A stretch of DNA of 64,000 nt from JAEVLT01 sp964484065 (lineage in GTDB: Bacteria > Bacillota > Bacilli > Bacillales > Cytobacillaceae), in assembly GCA_964484065.1 (NCBI GenBank), contig CAZAEW010000009.1:1-64000 (forward strand). Direction: 5' to 3'. A program made the position numbers and the translations under genes. The notes beneath the pieces are model-generated. The model had not been told where the DNA came from, made no database searches, and saw only the letters and a program-made list of their open reading frames with translations. Each line of letters begins with the position of its first letter. The first letter of the stretch is position 1. Positions 43,041-50,042 of this stretch are shown here, piece after piece.

Positions 43041-44345
43041 ATGGTCTTATTTAATATATTCATTATCGCTGTTCTGATCGCCTTTACCGCATTTTTCGTT
43101 TCATCAGAATTTGCCATGATCAAAGTTCGGACAACCAGGATTGAACAGCTGCTCGGTGAAGGAAATAAGAAAGCCGAATCCGCCAAAAAAGTATTATCCA
43201 ATTTAGATGGTTACTTATCTGCCACCCAAGTGGGAATTACGATTACATCTTTGATTCTTGGCTGGCTTGGCGAGCCGACGATTCGCGAATTATTAAATCC
43301 GGTATTTGACAAAATCAATATGCCCGTTTCCGTCAAGCAAGTTGTTTCATTCATTCTTGCATTTTTAATTATTACTTTTTTTAATGTCGTGCTTGGAGAA
43401 CTGTCTCCAAAAACATTTGCCATTCAAAAAGCGGAAGGAATCATGCTGCGGTTTGCACCTGCCCTTATCCTTTTTCACCACGTCATGTACCCTTTCATCT
43501 GGATTCTAAACCGCTCGGCAAGATTTGTCTCCGGACTGTTTGGGCTGCAGCCTGTTTCAGATTCAGAAATCAGTCTTTCCGAAGAAGAACTGCGGATGAT
43601 TTTATCCGAAAGCTATAAAAGCGGGGAGATTAATCAATCCGAATACCGGTATGTAAATAAAATTTTTGAATTCGACAATCGGATTGCCAAGGAAATAATG
43701 GTCCCGAGAACGGAAATTGTCACACTTCCGAAAGAAGCAACGATGGAAGAGATCCTCGATGCCATTAAACAGGAAGGGTATACAAGATATCCCGTCATTG
43801 ACGGCGACAAAGACAATATTATTGGGATTGTCAATATCAAGGAAGTTTTAACAGATTGTATCTCGCAAAAATGCTTGGATGAACAGCCGTTGATTCCTTA
43901 TATAAAACCGGTGATGCATGTCATTGAGACGATTCCAATCCAGGAATTGCTGGTAAAGCTGCAAAAAAGCCGCTCTCATATGACGATTTTGTCTGATGAA
44001 TACGGCGGAACTGCCGGACTCGTTACCGTGGAAGATATTATTGAGGAAATTGTCGGGGAAATTCGTGATGAATTTGATACGGATGAGCTTCCGTTAATCC
44101 AGAAAAAAGGCGAGGACTATTACATACTGGACGGGAAAGTACTTATTGAAGAGGTCAATGATCTCTTAGGGACTAATATCGAAGAGGAGGAGCTTGACAC
44201 GATTGGCGGCTGGTTTTTAGCGCAAAAATTTGACATCCAGCAGGGCGACATGATTGAACGGGAAGGATATTCCTTTGTCATCAAAGAAAACGAAGGACAT
44301 CACATCATGTATATTGAAGTGAAGAAAAAGTCTTCTGCAGAATAA
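43041..44345 (+). CDS. CNNM/CorC-type CBS-domain membrane protein, paralogue 1 (YhdP/MpfA-like)
   Basis: 434-residue protein of the hemolysin C/CorC/CNNM family linked to Mg2+ efflux (MpfA=YhdP in B. subtilis). Order: DUF21 membrane domain with three to four helices (about 1-165), CBS pair (about 200-330; EIMVPRTEIVTLP, TRYPVIDGDKDNIIGIVN) and the CorC_HlyC domain (about 345-430). Motif GWLGEPTIRELL is typical. Acts in the cytoplasmic membrane, CBS domains probably sensing Mg-ATP. It is followed by a MerR gene and a paralogue. Ribosome binding site in a hairpin (see leader). Confidence 0.88.
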   Translation: MVLFNIFIIAVLIAFTAFFVSSEFAMIKVRTTRIEQLLGEGNKKAESAKKVLSNLDGYLSATQVGITITSLILGWLGEPTIRELLNPVFDKINMPVSVKQVVSFILAFLIITFFNVVLGELSPKTFAIQKAEGIMLRFAPALILFHHVMYPFIWILNRSARFVSGLFGLQPVSDSEISLSEEELRMILSESYKSGEINQSEYRYVNKIFEFDNRIAKEIMVPRTEIVTLPKEATMEEILDAIKQEGYTRYPVIDGDKDNIIGIVNIKEVLTDCISQKCLDEQPLIPYIKPVMHVIETIPIQELLVKLQKSRSHMTILSDEYGGTAGLVTVEDIIEEIVGEIRDEFDTDELPLIQKKGEDYYILDGKVLIEEVNDLLGTNIEEEELDTIGGWFLAQKFDIQQGDMIEREGYSFVIKENEGHHIMYIEVKKKSSAE

Positions 44346-44434
44346 GCAGGAGATTTTTTAATTTTTTACAGTTGAATAAAAGCTCTATTTTGCCATAAAA
44401 TGGTGTTAATAACTAATTAATAAAACTAGAACGT

Positions 44435-44463
44435 TTGACTGTACACTTTATTTTTCTTATAAT
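44435..44463 (+). promoter_or_regulatory. Strong sigma-A promoter of the MerR gene
   Basis: TTGACT (44435-44440), 17 bp, TATAAT (44458-44463). The predicted start near 44470 leaves only about 10 nt before the ATG at 44482, so the mRNA would be almost leaderless. Confidence 0.75.
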
Positions 44464-44481
44464 AATTATTAAATTTAAAAA

Positions 44482-44913
44482 ATGGGGTGGTTTGATGGGG
44501 CAGTCTATCGTATCGGCGAACTAGCGGACCTGGCAATGGTATCCAAAAGAACGATTGACTATTATACATCAATTGGCCTGTTGAAAGCAGAACGTTCTAA
44601 AGGGAATTACCGGATCTATTCGGATGATTCTCTGTTGGATTTAAAGTTTATTGAGGAATGCAAAAAACTGCATTTTCCATTAGACGAGATTAAGAGAAAA
44701 CTAGAAATGAAAAAAGCGAAGAAAATTCGTGAATCAGAAGTGGAAAAACAAATCGGTGAAGTAACACAGCAAATGAAGCAGCTGTGTAATGATTTATCGA
44801 TCCTGCTGCCTTTAATAGAAACATTGGATATTCATGCGAAGGATAACTATTTAAAAAGACTGAATCAGCAAGGAACGGTTTTAATGCAATCCCTTTTGAA
44901 TGTAACGAGCTAA
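44482..44913 (+). CDS. MerR-family transcriptional regulator
   Basis: 143-residue regulator: MerR helix-turn-helix (VYRIGELADLAMVSKRTIDY and the wing SKGNYRIYSDD) followed by a dimerising coiled coil (about 70-105) and a C-tail without Cys, so not a thiol or Cu sensor of CueR type. Start is uncertain. The in-frame ATG at 44482 has no ribosome binding site; a GGGGTGG sits just after it and precedes an out-of-frame ATG at 44495. A missing G in the GGGG run at 44496 would put that ATG in frame. In B. subtilis a MerR gene (cueR, yhdQ) also adjoins yhdP. Confidence 0.83.
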   Translation: MGWFDGAVYRIGELADLAMVSKRTIDYYTSIGLLKAERSKGNYRIYSDDSLLDLKFIEECKKLHFPLDEIKRKLEMKKAKKIRESEVEKQIGEVTQQMKQLCNDLSILLPLIETLDIHAKDNYLKRLNQQGTVLMQSLLNVTS

Positions 44914-44927
44914 TTTCAGCTTTATTG

Positions 44928-44967
44928 GGAGGTGGATTCCTTACCCGTAAATTACGGGATAAGGGAA
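44928..44967 (+). promoter_or_regulatory. Leader hairpin burying the ribosome binding site of CNNM paralogue 2
   Basis: GGAGGTG (44928-44934) is followed by a long stem TTCCTTA-CCCGTAA / TTACGGG-A-TAAGGGAA (44937-44967). The AAGGG ribosome binding site of the TTG start at 44973 is in its 3' arm. The layout matches the leader at 43008-43035. Likely a translational control element; ligand or factor unknown. Confidence 0.6.
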
Positions 44968-44972
44968 CTTAT

Positions 44973-46325
44973 TTGGACATATTTAATTTGGTTATTATAG
45001 CCATATTAATTGCTTTAACAGCTTTTTTTGTCGCATCCGAATTTGCGATTATCAGAATACGAAGTTCCAGAATTGATCAATTAATTGAAGAAGGAAATAC
45101 AAAGGCGATTTCAGCAAAAAAGGTCATTACGAATCTGGACGAATACCTTTCCGCCTGCCAATTGGGAATCACCATCACGGCGCTTTGTTTAGGGTGGCTC
45201 GGGGAATCTACAATAGAGCACATTCTTCGTCCGCTTTTTGAAGGAATCCATATTCCTGATGAAATCACGCATGTTTTATCGATTGGAATTTCCTTTGCGG
45301 TGATTACGTTTGTGCATGTTGTCATCGGGGAATTGGCGCCAAAGACATTCGCGATTCAAAAAGCAGAAATGATTTCACTTGCTGTCGTTCGCCCGCTTAT
45401 TCTATTTTATAAGGTAATGTATCCATTTATATGGCTTCTAAACGGGTCAGCCCGAATCACAACCAGTATTTTCGGTTTAAAACCTGTCTCGGAAAATGAA
45501 GCCGTCCATTCGGAGGAAGAACTTCGGATTATTCTGTCTGAAAGCTATAAAAGTGGCGAGATTAACCAATCTGAATTTAAGTATGTAAATAAAATTTTTG
45601 AATTTGATAATCGAATTGCCAAAGAAATCATGGTTCCAAGGACCGAAATTGTTTCATTGTCAAAGGACGATACACTTGAAACCTTTCTTCAAGTGCTGCA
45701 AGAGGAAAAATTCACAAGATACCCAATTATTGACGGTGACAAAGACCATATTATTGGTATGGTAAATATAAAAGAAGTCATGACGGCCTTAATTGGAAAT
45801 GAAAAAATATCTTCGCAGACTTTAGAAGCCTATACAAGGCGGATTATCAGAGTCATCGAAACGATCCCGATCCACGATCTTCTTGTAAAAATGCAAAAAG
45901 ACCGGATTCACATGGCGGTGCTGATGGACGAATACGGGGGTACCTCCGGGCTTGTTACCGTCGAAGACATTTTAGAGGAAATTGTCGGTGAGATCCGTGA
46001 TGAATTTGATAATGATGAAATTCCAATGATCCGAAAAATAAAGGAAAATCATTATATTGTTGATGCGAAAGTTTTGGTGAGTGAAGTCAATGACTTGCTT
46101 GGAACTGAAATTGATGATGAAGATATCGATACGATCGGCGGCTGGATCCTTACGGAAGATTATGAAGCAAAAGAAGGCGGCATCATCTCTCATGAGTCCT
46201 ATACCTTTAAAATCTTGGAAATGGAAGAGCATCATATCAAATACATCGAGATTTTAAAAAAGCCTGAAAAGCAAACGGCAAATGTTCCTGAGATTCCTTT
46301 ATCAAAATCAGAGGTTTTATCCTAA
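44973..46325 (+). CDS. CNNM/CorC-type CBS-domain membrane protein, paralogue 2
   Basis: 450-residue paralogue of the 43041 gene with the same DUF21, CBS pair and CorC_HlyC order; long identical stretches include the block SESYKSGEINQSE, KYVNKIFEFDNRIAKEIM and EIVGEIRDEFD. I choose the TTG start at 44973 (AAGGG 7 nt upstream); an upstream TTG at 44925 would translate through the leader hairpin. It has an extra polar C-terminal tail. It follows the MerR gene by 59 nt and may be co-transcribed with it. Mg2+ or Co2+ efflux is inferred from the family. Confidence 0.88.
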   Translation: MDIFNLVIIAILIALTAFFVASEFAIIRIRSSRIDQLIEEGNTKAISAKKVITNLDEYLSACQLGITITALCLGWLGESTIEHILRPLFEGIHIPDEITHVLSIGISFAVITFVHVVIGELAPKTFAIQKAEMISLAVVRPLILFYKVMYPFIWLLNGSARITTSIFGLKPVSENEAVHSEEELRIILSESYKSGEINQSEFKYVNKIFEFDNRIAKEIMVPRTEIVSLSKDDTLETFLQVLQEEKFTRYPIIDGDKDHIIGMVNIKEVMTALIGNEKISSQTLEAYTRRIIRVIETIPIHDLLVKMQKDRIHMAVLMDEYGGTSGLVTVEDILEEIVGEIRDEFDNDEIPMIRKIKENHYIVDAKVLVSEVNDLLGTEIDDEDIDTIGGWILTEDYEAKEGGIISHESYTFKILEMEEHHIKYIEILKKPEKQTANVPEIPLSKSEVLS

Positions 46326-46332
46326 TTGATTT

Positions 46333-46364
46333 AAAGCCATTTCCAATTTGGAAATGGCTTTTTT
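46333..46364. terminator. Bidirectional terminator after CNNM paralogue 2
   Basis: AAAGCCATTTCC - AATTT - GGAAATGGCTTT with T-run; lies between two converging genes. Confidence 0.9.
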
Positions 46365-46365
46365 C

Positions 46366-46710
46366 TTATCCTCTTGTTTTCAGCATAATGATTTCTTCTT
46401 CCGCTTTTCCCAATTTCACAAGATGGGAGTCGAGACGGCGGTTAATATACTTGATTTGTTCATTATTTTCCAAACTATTAATACCAGCTATATCAGCAGC
46501 TATATTAGATTGTGCATTTTGAATGCGGTCAAGCACTTCTTTAATATCGGATAAGTCAATTTGATTTACCGCTACCCGATGTTCGATGCTGTCCATCTTT
46601 TCCAGCCGCTCGAGCCTGCTTTCAATGCTTTCTAACGTGTGGTTAAAAGCATTAATCAGGCTTTTTATATCTTCAACACTGTCAGACAATCTTGCAAGTT
46701 TATTTTCCAT
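46366..46710 (-). CDS. Coiled-coil hypothetical protein
   Basis: 114-residue, almost fully helical soluble protein with heptad-like repeats (LSDSVEDIKSLINAFNHTLE, IESRLERLEKMDSIEHRV). AAGGAG lies 9 nt before the ATG at 46708-46710. No family recognised. Probably a small structural or adaptor protein. Convergent with CNNM paralogue 2. Confidence 0.72.
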   Translation of the reverse strand: MENKLARLSDSVEDIKSLINAFNHTLESIESRLERLEKMDSIEHRVAVNQIDLSDIKEVLDRIQNAQSNIAADIAGINSLENNEQIKYINRRLDSHLVKLGKAEEEIIMLKTRG

Positions 46711-46964
46711 TATAAAAAACTCCTTTTTAAGCAAATCATGTTGCATTTATTATTTTACTAATACAATATCATATATAACCAGTCATGAATATTTCCAATC
46801 TATTAAGCGGATTTTTTCAGGCAGTCTTCTTGGAAAATATTATGTGTGAAAATTATCATATGCATTTTATTTAAAAACCTTTACCCTATAGATACAGGAA
46901 CATCCTTAATTTTCAGATAACAGTTCCTTGCGTAATGAATAACCATTAAAAAAGGTTGGTGCAA

Positions 46965-47267
46965 ATGATGTTCATTTCGATCGATGAAAAAGCTTTTTCT
47001 TGGTTTACAAAAGAATTTGAGTTCAACAAGCCTTTTTGCATTCGCTTATTTCCGCAGTATGCTGGCTTTGGGATAAAACATAAGGGGTTCAGCCTAGCAT
47101 TTTCAGCTGAAACACCGGAAAATGCAGAATATTGCCAGGAAATGAACGGGATTACTTTTTTTGTAGAAGGAAATGACACTTGGTTTTTCAATGATGCAAA
47201 AACTATTTTATCCCTTGACAGCAGGGATGAATTACAGGTTTCTTTTGAAGAAATGCAACTGCAGTAA
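46965..47267 (+). CDS. HesB/YneR-like protein
   Basis: 100-residue HesB-like domain protein (Fe-S biogenesis fold) of the YneR type. The family pattern IRLFPQYAGFG, FSLAFSAETPENAEY and NGITFFVEGNDTWFF is clear. The three Cys of true IscA carriers are not present in the canonical arrangement, so a carrier role is doubtful. Start ATG 46965, AAAGG about 9 nt upstream. Monocistronic with terminator downstream. Confidence 0.83.
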   Translation: MMFISIDEKAFSWFTKEFEFNKPFCIRLFPQYAGFGIKHKGFSLAFSAETPENAEYCQEMNGITFFVEGNDTWFFNDAKTILSLDSRDELQVSFEEMQLQ

Positions 47268-47287
47268 TTCAAAAAAAGAAAAATCTC

Positions 47288-47325
47288 AGGTATTCACTTT
47301 CTGCTTTTGGTGAATACCTTTTTTA
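47288..47325 (+). terminator. Terminator after the HesB-like gene
   Basis: AGGTATTCAC (47288-47297) and GTGAATACCT (47310-47319) followed by TTTTTT. Confidence 0.88.
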
Positions 47326-47453
47326 TTATTTCCCTTTTTAAAAATATTATCTTCCATTCTTAGCCGCACTTTATTTTTATTCTAAAATACTAATACGGAA
47401 AGGTTTTTATGGTTCTTTTTATTGAAATATTGTCAATGTTAAAAATCAGAAAA

Positions 47454-47483
47454 TTACCACAATTAAACAAAATATGTTATAAT
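47454..47483 (+). promoter_or_regulatory. Candidate promoter of the Fo-like operon
   Basis: TTACCA (47454-47459), 18 bp, TATAAT (47478-47483), about 90 nt before the first gene. The 307-nt gap 47268-47574 otherwise holds the preceding terminator and nothing recognised. Confidence 0.5.
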
Positions 47484-47574
47484 GATAAAGGAATATTTAA
47501 TAAAAAAGTGATTGAGAATCAGCTTGAAACTTTTTCACACCTCTTACCACTTTTAGTTGAAAGGGGTAGGACCT

Positions 47575-48285
47575 ATGGAACCCTCAAGGCCATTAGTAAC
47601 CTGGTTTCATTTAACGTTCGATTTATCAGTCATGCTCACCACCACGATTGCTTCGCTGGTTGTTTTCCTCCTTGCCGTTCTTTGTACCCGCAAACTTACT
47701 TTACGCACGCCAAAAAAATGGCAGAACTTTATAGAATGGATTGTAGAATTTGTCCAGAACATCATGGAAAACTCGATGGGGCTCTCGAACAATCTATTTA
47801 TCCTCTCAACAGGTGTCGTTTTGTTAATGTACCTATTTATTTCAAATCTATTTGGTATTCCGTTCTCTCTCCTAATTGGCGACGAACATCAAATCTGGTG
47901 GAAATCTCCTACCGCCGATGCCCATGTCACAATGACCCTTGCCATTATGATCATGGCTTATACCCATTTTATTGATATTCGGCTTCATGGAGTCAAACAC
48001 TATCTGACCAGTTTTTTCAAGCCTTTTAAGGCCCTGTTCGCCATTAATGTTATGGAAGAATTTTGTACAACCTTAACATTGGGACTTCGGCTCTACGGAA
48101 ATATTTATGCCGGAGAAGTCATGCTGGCATTATTGGCCGGAGCAGTCAATCACGGTGTCATAATTGCAGGTCTCGCTGCCGTACCGATGATCATATGGCA
48201 GGGTTTTTGCATTTTTATCGGCGCCATTCAAGCCTACATTTTTGTTACTCTTACAATGGTATACATTGGTCATCGGCTTACATAA
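47575..48285 (+). CDS. ATP synthase Fo subunit a homologue (orphan paralogue)
   Basis: 236-residue integral membrane protein clearly homologous to AtpB (subunit a), the proton half-channel. Five to six helices; the key helix reads TLTLGLRLYGNIYAGEVM with the essential Arg172, Asn176 and Glu181, and IGAIQAYIF carries Gln219. The WWKSPTADAHVTMTLA segment is typical of Bacillus AtpB. So channel residues are intact and this is not a decayed copy. Start ATG 47575, ribosome binding site GGGG. It is followed by a b-like gene and an AtpZ-like fusion but no subunit c or F1 genes. I leave the symbol empty because the housekeeping atpB must be elsewhere. Confidence 0.88.
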   Translation: MEPSRPLVTWFHLTFDLSVMLTTTIASLVVFLLAVLCTRKLTLRTPKKWQNFIEWIVEFVQNIMENSMGLSNNLFILSTGVVLLMYLFISNLFGIPFSLLIGDEHQIWWKSPTADAHVTMTLAIMIMAYTHFIDIRLHGVKHYLTSFFKPFKALFAINVMEEFCTTLTLGLRLYGNIYAGEVMLALLAGAVNHGVIIAGLAAVPMIIWQGFCIFIGAIQAYIFVTLTMVYIGHRLT

Positions 48286-48310
48286 ATTGGTGGAAAGGTG
48301 TTGAGTTTGG

Positions 48311-48706
48311 ATGGGTGATTTTACTATTTTCGGCCTCCCGGTTTCACTTGGAACAATGATCTATCAAGCTGCTATTTTTACGGTTTTAGTTCTTCTTCTA
48401 AAAAAATTTGTTTTTAAAAAGCTTGTAAATGTCATGGAAAGCAGAAAAGAATACATTGCAAACCAGCTGCAATTATCGGAAAAATATAAATTAGAAGCTG
48501 AAAAAACACTGGAGGAGCAATATGAGCAGCTTAGAGAGGCAAGAAAAGAAGCGATTGAAATATTAAAACACAGCGAACAGGAAGCAAAGCTGATCGTCAA
48601 GGATGCAAAAGAAGAGGCAAAGCAAATTATTAAAGATGCCAAAAATGAAGCCTCTTATATTCGTTCCCAAGCCTTTATGCAAAGAAGCAAGAATAAGGGG
48701 GCGTAA
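48311..48706 (+). CDS. ATP synthase Fo subunit b-like protein, C-terminally short
   Basis: 131-residue protein with one N-terminal membrane helix (about 12-33) and a highly charged right-handed-type coil (ESRKEYIANQLQLSEKYKLE onward). The layout is that of AtpF, but it ends about 40 residues before the usual C-terminal region that binds subunit delta on F1. So it could anchor to subunit a yet not clamp F1 in the normal way. Ribosome binding site AAAGG before an ATG at 48311; gap to the a-like gene is 25 nt. Confidence 0.8.
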   Translation: MGDFTIFGLPVSLGTMIYQAAIFTVLVLLLKKFVFKKLVNVMESRKEYIANQLQLSEKYKLEAEKTLEEQYEQLREARKEAIEILKHSEQEAKLIVKDAKEEAKQIIKDAKNEASYIRSQAFMQRSKNKGA

Positions 48707-48710
48707 CCGT

Positions 48711-49676
48711 ATGAACCAAAAATTTTCAAGGCAGTTTAATAATAAAATTTCAGAAACCCTTGAGCTCGGCTTAGAGGATAATTGGACCTATGTTCATTAT
48801 AAGAAAGGGACAAAAGAAAAAACGGCCTGTGTTTTAAAAAATGGCAAGCAAACATTAGAGGATTATTTGGAAGCTTTCTTTAAAGAAAACCAAGTTTCAG
48901 AGGATATTAAAAAGGACGTCAGGAAATATTTAAAAAATGAAAAAAATCTTGTAGGTATTCAATGGCAGGAATTCATTGATTTCCTTTTAAAAGCGTTAAC
49001 TTCCCATATTGTTGTAGGGGTGGCCATTGCCCTCTCCGTATATGGAGGATATAAACTGGGTATTTTTCTCGACGATCGCTATAATATATATCCCCTCTTT
49101 ACGGTCATCGGCTTTTTTGGGGGGATTGTGATAGGAGGTTTGACCGCATATATGATGATTATAAAATATTTTAAAACAAATCCGGGAAATAAAGCTGCCA
49201 AGAAACAGGCCAATCAGCCTCCAAAACAGAAAGAGGCAAAAAATTACCCTGTCATTGATGTTACGATTGAACAAGTGCGAAAAGCAGTAAGAGCATTTTC
49301 CGATGAATTGCCAAAAGGAGTTTACAGGACCATTCTTGTAAAAGAGGATAATGAAATAGATTTTACACAGTTAGCTGAAATCTTAAAAGGGATACCCTCT
49401 GAAAAATTTTATATGTCAAAAGAGACGTATGATTTATTTACGGAGAATGAAAAAATAATCCCATTTGAAATGGATCTCGTTCAAAAAGCGGTTGATCAAT
49501 ATGTGAAAGACCATAAAAAATTTCCGGTTTTACAATTCGACCCTGATCGAAGAATTAATTATTATGAGCTTATTCAAGAACATTACCTTAAAGTAAAACC
49601 GGAAACCCAATTTTATTTGACGGATCTGGATGGTATGATTAGCCATATCCAACCGAGTAAAGATGTCATGAATTAA
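48711..49676 (+). CDS. AtpZ/AtpI-like membrane domain fused to a DUF3939-like domain
   Basis: 321-residue protein. Residues 1-95 are soluble and charged; 99-119 and 127-153 are two helices with the AtpZ/AtpI signature GYKLGIFLDDRYNIYPLF then a glycine-rich GFFGGIVIGGL. After a Lys/Gln-rich linker (155-178) comes a soluble domain (about 180-321: VIDVTIEQVRKAVRAF, LKGIPSEKFYMSKETYDLF) that reminds me of the Bacillus DUF3939 family (low certainty). AtpI-type proteins help assemble the c-ring or bind Mg2+. Start ATG 48711, AGGGGG upstream, immediately after the b-like gene. A terminator follows. Confidence 0.78.
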   Translation: MNQKFSRQFNNKISETLELGLEDNWTYVHYKKGTKEKTACVLKNGKQTLEDYLEAFFKENQVSEDIKKDVRKYLKNEKNLVGIQWQEFIDFLLKALTSHIVVGVAIALSVYGGYKLGIFLDDRYNIYPLFTVIGFFGGIVIGGLTAYMMIIKYFKTNPGNKAAKKQANQPPKQKEAKNYPVIDVTIEQVRKAVRAFSDELPKGVYRTILVKEDNEIDFTQLAEILKGIPSEKFYMSKETYDLFTENEKIIPFEMDLVQKAVDQYVKDHKKFPVLQFDPDRRINYYELIQEHYLKVKPETQFYLTDLDGMISHIQPSKDVMN

Positions 49677-49722
49677 AAGGAATTTTAAAAAAGAGCTTGA
49701 ATGAAAACTCTCAAACCAATAG

Positions 49723-49756
49723 AAAAGGAAAAGTCAAACAGACTTTTCCTTTTTTA
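49723..49756 (+). terminator. Terminator of the Fo-like operon
   Basis: AAAAGGAAAAGTC - AAACA - GACTTTTCCTTTTTT. Confidence 0.88.
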
Positions 49757-49789
49757 TCTAATTCCATCAAACCTTTTTGTTGGCTGTCC

Positions 49790-50042
49790 ATCCCGCATTA
49801 ACGGGCAGTAATCCCCCCTAACCTCAGGATGTGTGTAAAACACTAATTTCTTGGGGGGTAACTAACTGCCCGTAAAAGCCCGATTGGTGAAATACAGTTA
49901 AACTAGCCCCTTCATTCTTTTAGCGTGCTAGTTCGTATTGCCTCTTTATATCAAGGTTATAGCCTTGATATTAGAAACAGTAGAACGGGACTAACCATTA
50001 GTGGGGAATGAGACTCTCCCGCCCACGGGAAGTTTCACCTTA
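49790..50042 (-). repeat. Dispersed two-hairpin element, copy C (long form, opposite strand)
   Basis: In minus-strand sense it starts GGTGAAACTTCCCG, contains the hairpin pair ACGGGCAG / CTGCCCGT, and ends GTTAATGCGGGAT like copies A and B. Between the two hairpins is about 100 nt not present in A or B, itself with two inverted repeats (AACTAGC/GCTAGTT and ATATCAAGG/CCTTGATAT). The element contributes the final about 15 codons and the TAG stop (49991-49993) of the KdpD-like gene. It fills most of the 314-nt gap 49677-49990. Confidence 0.82.

Noticed and set aside
44482..44913. CueR copper regulator by analogy to B. subtilis yhdQ
   Set aside because: The C-terminal metal-binding Cys pair of CueR is absent.
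47409..47975. 188-residue frame overlapping the a-subunit gene
   Set aside because: Out of frame with the clear AtpB homologue at 47575; no ribosome binding site and low-complexity His/Cys composition.
48286..48310. Hidden c-subunit gene between the a-like and b-like genes
   Set aside because: Only 25 nt separate them, too short for a roughly 70-residue c subunit; none is found elsewhere in the window.
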